Assembly: GCA_012719075.1 (NCBI GenBank)
Contig: JAAYBB010000066.1
Location: forward strand, 24,811 to 88,810
Direction: 5' to 3'
DNA: 64,000 nt
DNA from: Clostridiales bacterium
Lineage (GTDB): Bacteria > Bacillota > Clostridia > Oscillospirales > Feifaniaceae
Position numbers and translations under genes: made by a program. Below, piece after piece: positions 8,281 through 17,041 of this stretch (positions are counted from its first letter, which is position 1; every line of letters begins with the position of its first letter). A model generated the notes under the pieces. That model saw only the letters and a program-made list of their open reading frames with translations, ran no database searches and had not been told where the DNA came from.

Positions 8281-9444
8281 CTACGGGGTCGGCGTGGCCG
8301 CCTCCCGCCAGGCCACCAGCAGGTTGACCATCAGGCCGTAGCTGCGCACGCCCTCCTGCTGCCCGTTCGACTTCAAAAACAGGTCGTTGATGCGGCTGTG
8401 GGTCCGGCTGACCACGCCCTCGTACTCCGCGACGTGTTCGTGATAGGCCTGCAGGTCGGCGCGCACCTGCGCGTCAATCGACTGCAGCAGCCCGGCATAG
8501 CCGTCGGGGTCGGCCCTGCGGCAGGCCGGCAGCGCATAGAGCAAGCCCATAAAGTAGCCCGAGTACTGGATGGCGGGGTCCTCGCTCTCGACGCAGGCCA
8601 GAAAGGCCGAGAAGTTGGCCTCGTTCTCCCGCGCGATCTGGAGGCTGTGGGACATCTCGTGGGCCACCGTGAAGGCCAGCGACGGCGGCGTGGTGTCGGT
8701 GTTGATCAGCGCCTCGCAGGTAAAGGGGGAGTAAAGCCCCCCGATGCCGAGGTAGCTCATCGGCACCGACAGCAGGGCCGCCTTCGGCCGGGCCGGCCGG
8801 CCCGCAAAGACCGGATAGCTGCGCGCCAGCTCCCGGTACGTCTGCCGAAAGGCCGCTTCGTAGCCGCGCACGGTCCGGTCCGCGTAGTCGGCCCGCGGCC
8901 GAAGCGCGGCCGCGCGGTCGCCCATCAGCCGCGCCGTGTCGTACAGCACCTCTGCCGTGACCGGCACCTCCGGAAAGTCCAGCTGCCGGTCCAGCGTCAG
9001 CCCCGCGTACCCGAAGCCCATCGTGAGGTGGAACAGCGCCAGCATCAGCGCCAGCGTGGTGATGCCGGCCGACAGCGGGGGCAGCTCCTCCCTGCGGGCA
9101 TCCGCGCCCGCCGAAGCGCCGTCGAAGTCGATGAAGAGCAGCACCACCACCAGCACCGGCAGCAGGATCATCAGCAGCTCGAGCAGCGCAAAGGGCAGCA
9201 GCCCGCTGACCAGCTTGACCGGCAGCGAGATCGCCCTTGAAACCGGGATCAGCCAGCGCGTGACCGCCTGTTCGGACAGGCAGCGCGGGAGCAGGCGGCA
9301 GACGGCCCAAAACAGCACCGCCAGCAGCGGAACCAGCACCTTGCGCGGGATGCGCGTGTGCGGCTTTCCGGTGTAGTGGCTGCGCAGCGGCGCAATCCTG
9401 TTTCGCCTTCGCAAGCGGCCGGCCTCCCCTCTCGTCTTTGCCAC
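8281..9444 (-). CDS. DUF3810-family membrane protein with zincin-like HExxH motif
   Basis: 387 residues. The N-terminal third has three hydrophobic helices (about residues 35-50, 78-104 and 125-148). A soluble domain follows with AHEMSH near residue 264, an HExxH-type zinc-binding motif, and downstream ENEANFSAFLAC, where the Glu may be the third ligand. This matches the DUF3810 family, assumed to be membrane metallopeptidases without known substrates. The start is GTG, two bases after the stop of the YcxB-like gene, so the pair is probably one operon. The ribosome site is weak (GGAAA), consistent with coupling. Confidence 0.78.
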   Translation of the reverse strand: MAKTRGEAGRLRRRNRIAPLRSHYTGKPHTRIPRKVLVPLLAVLFWAVCRLLPRCLSEQAVTRWLIPVSRAISLPVKLVSGLLPFALLELLMILLPVLVVVLLFIDFDGASAGADARREELPPLSAGITTLALMLALFHLTMGFGYAGLTLDRQLDFPEVPVTAEVLYDTARLMGDRAAALRPRADYADRTVRGYEAAFRQTYRELARSYPVFAGRPARPKAALLSVPMSYLGIGGLYSPFTCEALINTDTTPPSLAFTVAHEMSHSLQIARENEANFSAFLACVESEDPAIQYSGYFMGLLYALPACRRADPDGYAGLLQSIDAQVRADLQAYHEHVAEYEGVVSRTHSRINDLFLKSNGQQEGVRSYGLMVNLLVAWREAATPTP

Positions 9445-9446
9445 GC

Positions 9447-9995
9447 CTATTTTCCGGCCCGGCTGCTGAGCTCGTCAATGAACCTGCGGCGCTGATCCTC
9501 GCTTTCAAAAATGCGCAGCGGGATCGAAAAGGTGCCCTCCTTGCCGGCCGTGATCTGCAGGTACTCCCTTTGCCGCTCCACCCTTTTGATGGCATCGAGC
9601 GGGTAGACCTTTTGAAAGGTCTCCCCCTTGATTTTGAGCACCTGGCCCGACAGCGAGACGGTCCTGGGCAGCATGGCCTGTCTGCCGCTCTCCTGCCCGG
9701 CCAGCTTCTTGACATGCCGGCGCAGCATCAGGCGCACCAGCAGCGGAAAGGCGGCCAGCAGCAGCAGGCTGCTGGCGGCGCCACAGAGCACGGCGGCCAG
9801 CGAGAGCCCCTGCTTTCCAAAGGTGGCATAGAGCAGCAGGCCGACGAAAAAGGCGCAGATTCCATAGGTCGTCTTGGCCCTGCGCTCCACGCCCTTGTGA
9901 TCCTGCATGGCGTCGAGGGCCGACTGCAGCAGGTCCTGTTGGTCGGGGGTATAGCCAATCTCCAAAAAACTCCACTCCCAGGACAAAAATTGCAT
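9447..9995 (-). CDS. YcxB-like two-helix membrane protein
   Basis: 182 residues. Two adjacent hydrophobic helices (about residues 48-60 and 65-85) precede a C-terminal domain of alternating strands ending in FESEDQRRRFIDELSS. This matches the pattern of YcxB-like and bacterial PH-like proteins of Firmicutes. Function unknown. It is the first gene of the pair with the DUF3810 gene. TACAAT with an upstream TG (extended -10, 10011-10016, minus) lies just before the ATG, and the ribosome site is weak. An alternative start at 10064 would overlap the promoter and is unlikely. Confidence 0.65.
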   Translation of the reverse strand: MQFLSWEWSFLEIGYTPDQQDLLQSALDAMQDHKGVERRAKTTYGICAFFVGLLLYATFGKQGLSLAAVLCGAASSLLLLAAFPLLVRLMLRRHVKKLAGQESGRQAMLPRTVSLSGQVLKIKGETFQKVYPLDAIKRVERQREYLQITAGKEGTFSIPLRIFESEDQRRRFIDELSSRAGK

Positions 9996-10062
9996 TACAA
10001 ACTGTTTTCCATTGTACCACAAATGCGGCGGCCGAACCACGGGCCGATGAAAAATAATTGGC

Positions 10063-10094
10063 AAAAGGGGGCCCTCCGCCTGGAGGACCCCCTT
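10063..10094 (-). terminator. Terminator of spoIVB
   Basis: Stem GGGGGTCCTCC/GGAGGGCCCCC on the minus strand followed by TTTT, about 40 bases beyond the spoIVB stop. Confidence 0.8.
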
Positions 10095-10131
10095 TCCATT
10101 CGCCCGCTCAACGAGGGGCCGGCCCCGCGTT

Positions 10132-11205
10132 TTATCGCACTTCTTTCAGCATGGTTTCGATGAAGATGCCGTACCCCTTGGTGGGGTCCCCCAGCATGAC
10201 ATGGGTCACGGCCCCCACCAGCTTTCCTTTCTGGAGAATCGGGCTGCCGCTCATGCCCTGCACAATGCCGCCCGTCAGGGCAATGAGCCGCTCGTCGGTC
10301 ACCTGAATCGCCATGCTCTTGCCCGCCACACCGGAGTTCAACATCACTTTGTTGATCGTGATGCGGTACTCCTCGGGCAGACCGGAGGCCGAACAGATGA
10401 TGGTGGCCGGACCCTCCCTGACCTCATACTTTCCGGCGATGGGGACCGCCTGACGCTCAATGACGAGGGGGCTGTCGGCCATGCCGAAAATCCCGACCTC
10501 ACAGTTCTGATACAGCTTTCCAAACCGGATCTCCTCGTCGAAAATGCCGACCAGTTCCCCGGCCTCCCCCTTTTGCCCCCGCTTGACATCCACAACCTTG
10601 GCGCCGACCACCGTTCCGCTGTCGATCGGGACCACCTCGCCGGTGTCGATGTCACAGATGGCATGACCCAGGCCGCCAAAGCAGCCGGTCTCGGGGTCGT
10701 AGAAGGTCAGGGTGCCGATGCCGGCCGTACTGTCCCTGACCCAAAGGCCAATCCGATACTGATTGTCGGTCGAGAGCGCAGGCATGAGGGTGGCGTCAAA
10801 AAAAACGCCCTTTCGGCTGACCGTCACCGTAATGGGGCTTCCGCCACAGCCCGACAGGATGTCGGCAATCCGCTCCACCGTGTTGATCGGGTCGCCGTTG
10901 ACGGCGGTGATCACATCTTTGGTGCGGATTCCGGCGGCATAAGCGGGACTCTTGACCCCTTCGGCGGTGTTGATGTCCGAAAGGCCGACCACCATCACGC
11001 CGTTTGCATAGACCTTGACGCCAAACGCCTCGCCACCCGGCACCAGCATTTTGACGGGCTGCTTGAGCGCCGCCGCCTCCTGGGCCGGCAGCACCGCCGC
11101 GCTGTCAACCTGGACCGAAGCGGTTGTCACAAGGCCAAAGCAAAGCGCCATGCTTGCAACAAAAGAGCAGGTGAGAGAGAGTAGCTTTTTGGGTGAAAAA
11201 TTCAT
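10132..11205 (-). CDS. spoIVB: SpoIVB-like sporulation serine peptidase
   Basis: 357 residues: an N-terminal membrane anchor or signal (residues 8-30), a PDZ domain (about 60-140, with GVKSPAYAAGIRTKDVI), and a peptidase S55 domain. Catalytic candidates are His181 in GGLGHAICD and the serine of GMSGSPI near residue 319. In Bacillus, SpoIVB is made in the forespore and triggers pro-sigma-K processing, so the gene points to a spore-former or a recent descendant. The ATG at 11205 follows GGGAGGG at suitable spacing. The gene stands alone, whereas spoIVB often precedes spo0A. No clear forespore-type promoter was recognised upstream. Confidence 0.92.
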   Translation of the reverse strand: MNFSPKKLLSLTCSFVASMALCFGLVTTASVQVDSAAVLPAQEAAALKQPVKMLVPGGEAFGVKVYANGVMVVGLSDINTAEGVKSPAYAAGIRTKDVITAVNGDPINTVERIADILSGCGGSPITVTVSRKGVFFDATLMPALSTDNQYRIGLWVRDSTAGIGTLTFYDPETGCFGGLGHAICDIDTGEVVPIDSGTVVGAKVVDVKRGQKGEAGELVGIFDEEIRFGKLYQNCEVGIFGMADSPLVIERQAVPIAGKYEVREGPATIICSASGLPEEYRITINKVMLNSGVAGKSMAIQVTDERLIALTGGIVQGMSGSPILQKGKLVGAVTHVMLGDPTKGYGIFIETMLKEVR

Positions 11206-11436
11206 GTGTCCGTCCCTCCCCGCACTCATTTTGGTCCGGGCCCGCTCGATTATGAAGCGCGGCGGATCATAAATTATTGTCAGCCGGCACGCAAATTTCG
11301 GCTTAAACTGACGCCGTAGCGATGAGGCGACATTGCCAGTTTAATCTCTTTGAAAGGAAAATTATGTAAAACGTTGCGGGACAAGCCCTGTGAAATGTAT
11401 CCTTATTTTCTGCCGCGCGGGCGGATTTTATGTAAA

Positions 11437-11467
11437 CAAAAAAAGCGGTGCATTCACCGCTTTTTAA
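11437..11467 (-). terminator. Bidirectional terminator
   Basis: Stem AGCGGTG/CACCGCT (11444-11461) flanked by an A-run on the left and a T-run on the right. It ends the leftward acetyltransferase transcript (stop at 11509) and could also stop rightward transcription toward it. Confidence 0.85.
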
Positions 11468-11508
11468 CTGCTTTTTTATGGTTGGTTTGCAAAATTCGCG
11501 CACACGCG

Positions 11509-12009
11509 CTACGGCTGTGTCAAAGACCGGCCCTCCGGCTGCAAAAACTTTTGATAATGGCCCTGCTCGTCGCTGTAGACATAGCCGTTTGCGCGCAGCA
11601 CGGCCTGCGAGGCCTCGTTGCCGGGCTCGGGCTGCGCAATGATCCGGCGGGCCCCCTGCTGTGCAGCGCGGTCGGTCAGCAGCGCCACGGCCGCCTTGCC
11701 GTACCCCCTGTTCAGATAGGCGGCCTCGCCGATCAGGTAGTCGATGCTGAAGGTGTCGCGCGGGCGGTCGATCGCATACCAGTCCTCCTGCGCGTCGAAG
11801 CCGTCATAATACTGGCAAAAGCCGATGGGCCGCTGCCCACACAGCAGGATGAAGTGGCGGATGAAGGAGAATTCCCCGTGGTGGCCGCGCACCTCGCGCA
11901 GCCAGCTTTCCGGGTGCTCAAACCACCTTGCGACGTGGTCCCGGTACAGCCAGTCCCGCAGCAGCGGAATGTCGGCATCCTCAAATGGCCGGAGCGTCGG
12001 CGCGTCCAT
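11509..12009 (-). CDS. GNAT-family N-acetyltransferase, AAC(6')-like
   Basis: About 166 residues. The acetyl-CoA-binding region is visible as DYLIGEAAYLNRGYGKAAV (residues about 90-108), and the C-terminal half fits the GNAT fold (EPGNEASQAVLRANGY). The arrangement resembles aminoglycoside 6'-N-acetyltransferases and related small-molecule enzymes, but resistance cannot be inferred. The start is uncertain: ATG at 12009 has GAGGGG upstream, ATG at 12015 is possible, and a GTG at 12024 overlaps the stop of the previous gene. Last gene of the leftward run starting with dnaE and pfkA. Confidence 0.82.
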   Translation of the reverse strand: MDAPTLRPFEDADIPLLRDWLYRDHVARWFEHPESWLREVRGHHGEFSFIRHFILLCGQRPIGFCQYYDGFDAQEDWYAIDRPRDTFSIDYLIGEAAYLNRGYGKAAVALLTDRAAQQGARRIIAQPEPGNEASQAVLRANGYVYSDEQGHYQKFLQPEGRSLTQP

Positions 12010-12020
12010 GCCCATCCCCC

Positions 12021-12389
12021 TCACGTCAGCACCGCGCGCAGCACGGTGAACACGGCCAGTACGACAAAACAGCCCATGTTGAGAAAGGTCATGCGCAATA
12101 GCAGCCGCGTGTCCCGCCCCCTTTTGAGGCTGCCAATCAGCCGATACGCAAAGCCGCTCGCGAGCAGCGCGCAGGCAAACAGCACCGACAGCGGCAGCAG
12201 GTTGCCGGACACGGTCCCGCCCGCAAAGTGCCTCAGCAAAAATCGCACGGCCAGCGACAGCGCCGCCAGCAGGCCAAGGTAGCGCAGCGGCCAGGTCTTT
12301 GGCACCGGCGCCAGCGCCGGCTCGGGCACAGGCTGACCGCAGTCCGGGCAGCGGCCGGGATCGGGCGGCGGCATCCGGGCGTCAGGCAT
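12021..12389 (-). CDS. Zinc-ribbon membrane protein of unknown function
   Basis: 122 residues. The N terminus carries one CPDCGQPVP zinc-ribbon half-site, followed by a proline-rich linker and three hydrophobic helices (about residues 37-50, 63-80 and 98-120). I do not recognise a specific family. The ATG at 12389 follows GGGGAA at proper spacing; the frame continues upstream into pfkA without a better start. It lies 53 bases after pfkA on the same strand, and its stop overlaps a possible GTG of the acetyltransferase gene. Confidence 0.65.
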   Translation of the reverse strand: MPDARMPPPDPGRCPDCGQPVPEPALAPVPKTWPLRYLGLLAALSLAVRFLLRHFAGGTVSGNLLPLSVLFACALLASGFAYRLIGSLKRGRDTRLLLRMTFLNMGCFVVLAVFTVLRAVLT

Positions 12390-12442
12390 GGTGGATTCCC
12401 CTTTTGGTTTTGTGTTGTCGGCGCGCCTGGGCGGCCGGTCCC

Positions 12443-13438
12443 TCACGACGAGATGTCCTGCGCCATGCGGTAGAGCTCGAAGTCAAAGGTCCGCTTGCAG
12501 GCCAGCGCCTCCTCGATGTCGAGGTCGCAGACAGCGCCCTTCTGCACCGCGATCACGCGGTTGCCCCGCCCGGTGGACAGCAGCTCGGCCGCCAGGTAGC
12601 CCATCTCGGCGGCCATGATGCGGTCCCGCGCCGAGGGGATGCCGCCCCGCTGCACGTGCCCGAGCACCGTGCTGCGCACGTCCAGCCCGGTCTCCTGCGC
12701 AATGGCTTCGGCCAGGGCCTCGGCGTACAGAAAGCGGGCGTTCTCCCGCTTGAAGATGCCCTCGGCGGCCACGATGATGAAGTGGCGCTTTCCGGTCCGG
12801 CGGGTGTTCTCGATGCGCTCCACGACGTCCAGTTCGAAGTCAAAGTCGATCTCGGGCACCAGCACGGCGGTGGTCCCGATCGCCACGCCCGAGACCAGCG
12901 CGATGTTGCCGCAGGAGCGCCCCATGACCTCGATCACGCTGCAGCGCTCGTGGGACTGGGCGGTGTCCCGCAGCCGGTCGGCCATCTCGACCACGGTGTT
13001 GAGCGCGGTGTCAAATCCGATGGTGTACTCGCTGCAGGCGATGTCGTTGTCGATGGTGCCCGGGATGCAGGCCACCTCGATGCCGTGGCGCGCAAGCTCC
13101 AGCGCGCCGCGGAAGGTGCCGTCGCCGCCGATGACGGCCAGCGCGTCCACGCCGTGGCGCTCAAGCGTCCGCAGCGCCTTGAGGAAGCCCTCCGGCTTCG
13201 TGAACTCGGCCGAGCGCGCCGTGTACAGCGCGGTGCCGCCGCGGTGGATGATGTCGGACACCGAGCGCAGGCCGAGCTCGACCGTCGCGTCCTCGACCAG
13301 CCCCTGGAATCCGCGCTGGATGCCCAGCACGCGGCAGCCCCGCCCGATCGCGGTGCGGGCGACGGCGCGGATGGCCGCGTTCATGCCGGGCGCGTCGCCG
13401 CCCGAGGACAAAATGGCCAGGGTCCTGTTCTTCTGCAT
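12443..13438 (-). CDS. pfkA: 6-phosphofructokinase, ATP-dependent
   Basis: 331 residues, normal length for bacterial ATP-PFK. The glycolytic enzyme phosphorylates fructose 6-phosphate. GGDGT at residues 104-108 has the glycine that marks ATP rather than pyrophosphate use. TIDNDI (128-133) carries the catalytic aspartate, and EVMGRSCGNIA forms part of the sugar-phosphate site. It lies 36 bases behind dnaE on the same strand; a dnaE-pfkA link is common in Firmicutes. Two small unrelated genes follow it. Confidence 0.96.
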   Translation of the reverse strand: MQKNRTLAILSSGGDAPGMNAAIRAVARTAIGRGCRVLGIQRGFQGLVEDATVELGLRSVSDIIHRGGTALYTARSAEFTKPEGFLKALRTLERHGVDALAVIGGDGTFRGALELARHGIEVACIPGTIDNDIACSEYTIGFDTALNTVVEMADRLRDTAQSHERCSVIEVMGRSCGNIALVSGVAIGTTAVLVPEIDFDFELDVVERIENTRRTGKRHFIIVAAEGIFKRENARFLYAEALAEAIAQETGLDVRSTVLGHVQRGGIPSARDRIMAAEMGYLAAELLSTGRGNRVIAVQKGAVCDLDIEEALACKRTFDFELYRMAQDISS

Positions 13439-13474
13439 GGGATCAACCCGCCTCTCTGTGTTGGTCGGGCAGGG

Positions 13475-16400
13475 CTACACGCCCTCGGGCTGGCCGATGA
13501 CGGCCACCCTGTCTTCGCCAAAGGCCTCGGCCAGCTGGGCGCGGAGGTAGTCGACCTGCCCCGCGCGCAGCGGGTGGCGCACCAGCCTGCCCGAGTCGGC
13601 CAGCCGAATGCAGACCGGCACCTGCCCCGAGAAGATGCGCAGCAGCTTTTCCAGCCGCCGCATCTCGTCGCAGTCCATGGCCGGCAGCTTGAGGTAGAGC
13701 CCCGGCTCGGGCCCTTTGCCGGCCTCGCCGCGAGAGAGCGGCACCGGCCGCTCGCCGCCGTTTTGCGCCCGCCGTCCGGCGCGCTCGGGCGGCGGGCCGT
13801 CCCGGATGTCCCCGACCTCCTGGCAGACCAGCGTGATGCCCTCCTCCTCCTTGCTCGAGACGCGGGCCCGCATGGCCACGACGGCGTCCTTCTGCAGCAG
13901 CGCGTCGACCTGCTGCAGCGTGGAGGCAAAGACGATGCAGTCGATGGCGCCCGACATGTCCTCGAGCGTCAAAAAGGCCATCTGGCTGTTGTTCTTGAGG
14001 GTCTTGAGCCGCCGCTCGGTCACCACCGCCGCCACCGTGACCGCATCGCCGTCCCGGTAGGGGGAGTCGGCGCTCTCGGCCCGCAGCAACTCGCGGATCG
14101 GGGTGCCCCCCACCCGCCTGACGTCGGCCGCGTAGGCCGAGAGCGGGTGCCCCGAGAGGTAGAAGCCGGTGACCTCCTTTTCGAGGTCTAGCTTCTCCTT
14201 GATCGGCAGCTCGGGCAGGCGGGGGTAGGCCGGCTCGGCCGGCCCCTCCGCGCCGCCAAACAGGTTGAGCTGCCCCGCCACATTGCTGCGCCGATCGCTC
14301 GAGGCGTCGTCCATCAGCCCCTCGTACACCGCCATCAGCTGTGCGCGGTTGTGTCCAAACTGATCAAAGGCGCCCGCCGCAATCAGCGAGAAGACCGCCT
14401 TTTTGTTGATGTCGTGGCCGCTCATGCGGTCGATGAAGTCGGCCAGGCCGCCGAAGGGACCGCCCTTCTCCCGCTCCGCGATCAGCCCCTCGATCAGGGC
14501 AAAGCCGATGTTCTTGACCGCCACCAGCCCAAAGCGGATGGCCTCGCCCGCCACCGAGAAGCCGGCGTCGCTCTCGTTGATGTCGGGCGGCAGCACCGGG
14601 ATGCCCATGCGGATGCACTCGCCGATGTACTCGGACACCTTGGCGCTGTTTTCCAGCACGGTGGTCAGCAGCGCCGCCATGAACTCCTTTGGATGATAGC
14701 ACTTGAGGTAGGCGGTGCGGTAGGAGACCAGCGCGTAGGCCGCGGCGTGGGACTTGTTGAAGGCGTAGCTCGCGAAGGGGGTGATCTCGTCGAAGATGCG
14801 GTTGGCCACCGCCTCGGGGACGCCCCGCCGCACGCAGCCGTCCACCTCGACGCTGCCGTCGGGGCGCAGGATGCCCTGCACGAAGTTGGCCCGCTCCTGC
14901 GCCATGACGTCCTGCTTTTTCTTGCTCATGGCGCGGCGCACCAGGTCGGCCCGGCCGGCCGAAAAGCCGGCCAGCTGGCGCAGGATCGCGAGCACCTGCT
15001 CCTGGTGCACGATGCAGCCGTAGGTCACCTTGAGGATGTCCTCGAGCATGGGGTGGGCATAGGTCACCTTTTCGGGGCTGTTCTTCCACTCGATGTACTT
15101 GGGGATCGAGTCCATCGGGCCGGGCCGGTAGAGCGAGATGGCCGCCACGATGTCCTCGAACTCGGTGGGCCTCATGCCCTGCAGCATGGCGCGCATGCCG
15201 CCCGACTCGAACTGAAAAATGCCCTCGGTGTCGGCCTTGGCGTAGAGCTCGTAGACCTTGGGGTCGTCGGGCTCCAGCGCCTCAATCGAGAAGTCCGGCG
15301 TGTGGCGGCGGATCATGTCGGAGGCCTTTTCGATCAGCGTCAGCGTGCGCAGGCCCAGAAAGTCCATCTTGAGCAGCCCGAGCTCCTCGAGCGTGCCCAT
15401 CGGGTACTGGGTGACCAGCAGCTCCTCCGACTTCTGGAGCGGCACGTAGCAGTCGACCGGCCGCCGTGTGATGACCACGCCGGCCGCGTGGGTGGAGCTG
15501 TGGCGCGGCATGCCCTCGAGCTTGACGGCCATGTCGACCAGGCCGCGCACGGCCTGGTCCTGCGCGTAGAGCTCGCGCAGCGGGCGGGAGACCTCCAGCG
15601 CGTGGTGCAGCGTCATGCCGAGGTCGGGCGGCACCAGCTTGGCCACCACGTCGACGTCGGCGTAGGACATGCCCAGCGCCCGCCCGGTGTCCCGGATGGC
15701 GGCGCGGGCCTGCATGGTGCCGAAGGTGACGATCTGGGCCACGTGGTCGCGGCCGTACTTTTCGGCCACGTAGTCGATGACCTCGCCGCGGCGCTCGTAG
15801 CAGAAGTCGATGTCGATGTCGGGCATGCTGACCCGCTCGGGGTTCAGAAAGCGCTCGAACAGCAGGTCGTACTTGAGCGGGTCAATGCCGGTGATGCCGA
15901 GGCAGTAGGAGACCGCCGAGCCGGCGGCCGAGCCCCGGCCGGGGCCCACGGCGATGCCCTGCTCCCGCGCGTGGCGGATGAAGTCCCAGACGATTAAAAA
16001 GTAGTCGGTAAAGCCCATGTCGCGGATGACCGAGAGCTCGTACTCCACGCGCTCCATGGCCTCGCTTTGCCCCGCCGGGTAGCGCTGCGCAAAGCCCTGC
16101 AGCGTGACAGTGCGCAGCAACCGCGCGCTGTCTGTCCCCTGCGGCAGCGGGAAGACCGGCAGGTGGTACTTGCCAAAGGCAAACTCGAGGTTGCAGCGGT
16201 CGGCGATGACCGAGGTGTTCTCGATGGCCCCCTCAAAGCCGGCAAAGCGCTCGGCCATCTCCTGCGCGCTCTTGAGGTAGAACTCGTCGGTCTCAAACAG
16301 CATGGCGGTCTCGTCCTCGAGGGTCTTGCCCATCTGCACCGCCATCAGCACGCGCTGGGCCTCGGCGTCCTCGCGCTCGATGTAGTGGCAGTCGTTGGTG

Positions 16401-17002
16401 GCCACCATCGGGATGCCGCAGTCGCGGGCCAGCTGCACGAGCCTCATCAGCACCCGCTGCTGCTCGGGCAGGCCGTGGTCCTGCAGCTCGATGAAGTAGT
16501 CCTCGCCGAACAGCGCGCGGTAGCGCAGCGCCACCCGCCTGGCCTCGGCCTCGTCCCCGCGCAGCAGCAGCTGCGGGATTTCGCCGGCCAGGCAGGCCGA
16601 CAGGCAGATCAGCCCCCCGGCATGCTGCTCGAGCAGTTCAAAGTCGATGCGCGGCTTGGCGTAAAAGCCGTTCACATGGGCCTCGCTGACCAGTTTAAGT
16701 AGGTTCTGGTAGCCGGTCTCGTCCTTGCAGAGCAGCACCAGGTGGTAGTTGGCGTCGTCGGTGCCGCGCAGCCGGTCCAGCCGGGAGCGGGGCGCCACAT
16801 AGACCTCGCAGCCGATGATGGGCTTGACGCCGGCCCTTTTGCAGGCCTTGTAAAAGTCGATCGCGCCGTACAGCACGCCGTGGTCGGTGATGGCCAGCGC
16901 ACGCTGGCCGAGGTCGGCCGCCGCCTGCGGCAGCCGCTCGATGCGGCAGGCGCCGTCCAGCAGGCTGTATTCGGTGTGGACGTGCAGATGGGTGAAGCCC
17001 AT
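13475..17002 (-). CDS. dnaE: DNA polymerase III alpha subunit (DnaE)
   Basis: 1175 residues, the DnaE1/DnaE3 size class rather than PolC. The N terminus has the PHP domain (HLHVHTEYS, ITDHG). The polymerase core shows PDIDIDF near residue 396 with the metal-binding aspartates. A helix-hairpin-helix and an OB-fold (VTVAAVVTERRLKTLKNNS) follow near the C terminus. There is no inserted exonuclease domain. It is a replicative or lagging-strand polymerase in the cytoplasm. The ATG at 17002 follows GGGGAGAGAGG. It sits between whiA (39-base gap) and pfkA. Confidence 0.97.
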   Translation of the reverse strand: MGFTHLHVHTEYSLLDGACRIERLPQAAADLGQRALAITDHGVLYGAIDFYKACKRAGVKPIIGCEVYVAPRSRLDRLRGTDDANYHLVLLCKDETGYQNLLKLVSEAHVNGFYAKPRIDFELLEQHAGGLICLSACLAGEIPQLLLRGDEAEARRVALRYRALFGEDYFIELQDHGLPEQQRVLMRLVQLARDCGIPMVATNDCHYIEREDAEAQRVLMAVQMGKTLEDETAMLFETDEFYLKSAQEMAERFAGFEGAIENTSVIADRCNLEFAFGKYHLPVFPLPQGTDSARLLRTVTLQGFAQRYPAGQSEAMERVEYELSVIRDMGFTDYFLIVWDFIRHAREQGIAVGPGRGSAAGSAVSYCLGITGIDPLKYDLLFERFLNPERVSMPDIDIDFCYERRGEVIDYVAEKYGRDHVAQIVTFGTMQARAAIRDTGRALGMSYADVDVVAKLVPPDLGMTLHHALEVSRPLRELYAQDQAVRGLVDMAVKLEGMPRHSSTHAAGVVITRRPVDCYVPLQKSEELLVTQYPMGTLEELGLLKMDFLGLRTLTLIEKASDMIRRHTPDFSIEALEPDDPKVYELYAKADTEGIFQFESGGMRAMLQGMRPTEFEDIVAAISLYRPGPMDSIPKYIEWKNSPEKVTYAHPMLEDILKVTYGCIVHQEQVLAILRQLAGFSAGRADLVRRAMSKKKQDVMAQERANFVQGILRPDGSVEVDGCVRRGVPEAVANRIFDEITPFASYAFNKSHAAAYALVSYRTAYLKCYHPKEFMAALLTTVLENSAKVSEYIGECIRMGIPVLPPDINESDAGFSVAGEAIRFGLVAVKNIGFALIEGLIAEREKGGPFGGLADFIDRMSGHDINKKAVFSLIAAGAFDQFGHNRAQLMAVYEGLMDDASSDRRSNVAGQLNLFGGAEGPAEPAYPRLPELPIKEKLDLEKEVTGFYLSGHPLSAYAADVRRVGGTPIRELLRAESADSPYRDGDAVTVAAVVTERRLKTLKNNSQMAFLTLEDMSGAIDCIVFASTLQQVDALLQKDAVVAMRARVSSKEEEGITLVCQEVGDIRDGPPPERAGRRAQNGGERPVPLSRGEAGKGPEPGLYLKLPAMDCDEMRRLEKLLRIFSGQVPVCIRLADSGRLVRHPLRAGQVDYLRAQLAEAFGEDRVAVIGQPEGV

Positions 17003-17041
17003 GCGCCCTCTCTCCCCTCATCGTCTTTCGTCGGCCGGCGC

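Noticed and set aside
11230-11436. A forespore-type (sigma-F/G) promoter for spoIVB
   Set aside because: AT-rich stretches are present around 11240-11290 but I could not find a convincing -35/-10 pair of that class at proper spacing.
12021-12446. A longer start for the zinc-ribbon protein within pfkA
   Set aside because: The frame continues to 12446, but the ATG at 12389 has the only suitable ribosome site and begins right before the zinc-ribbon.
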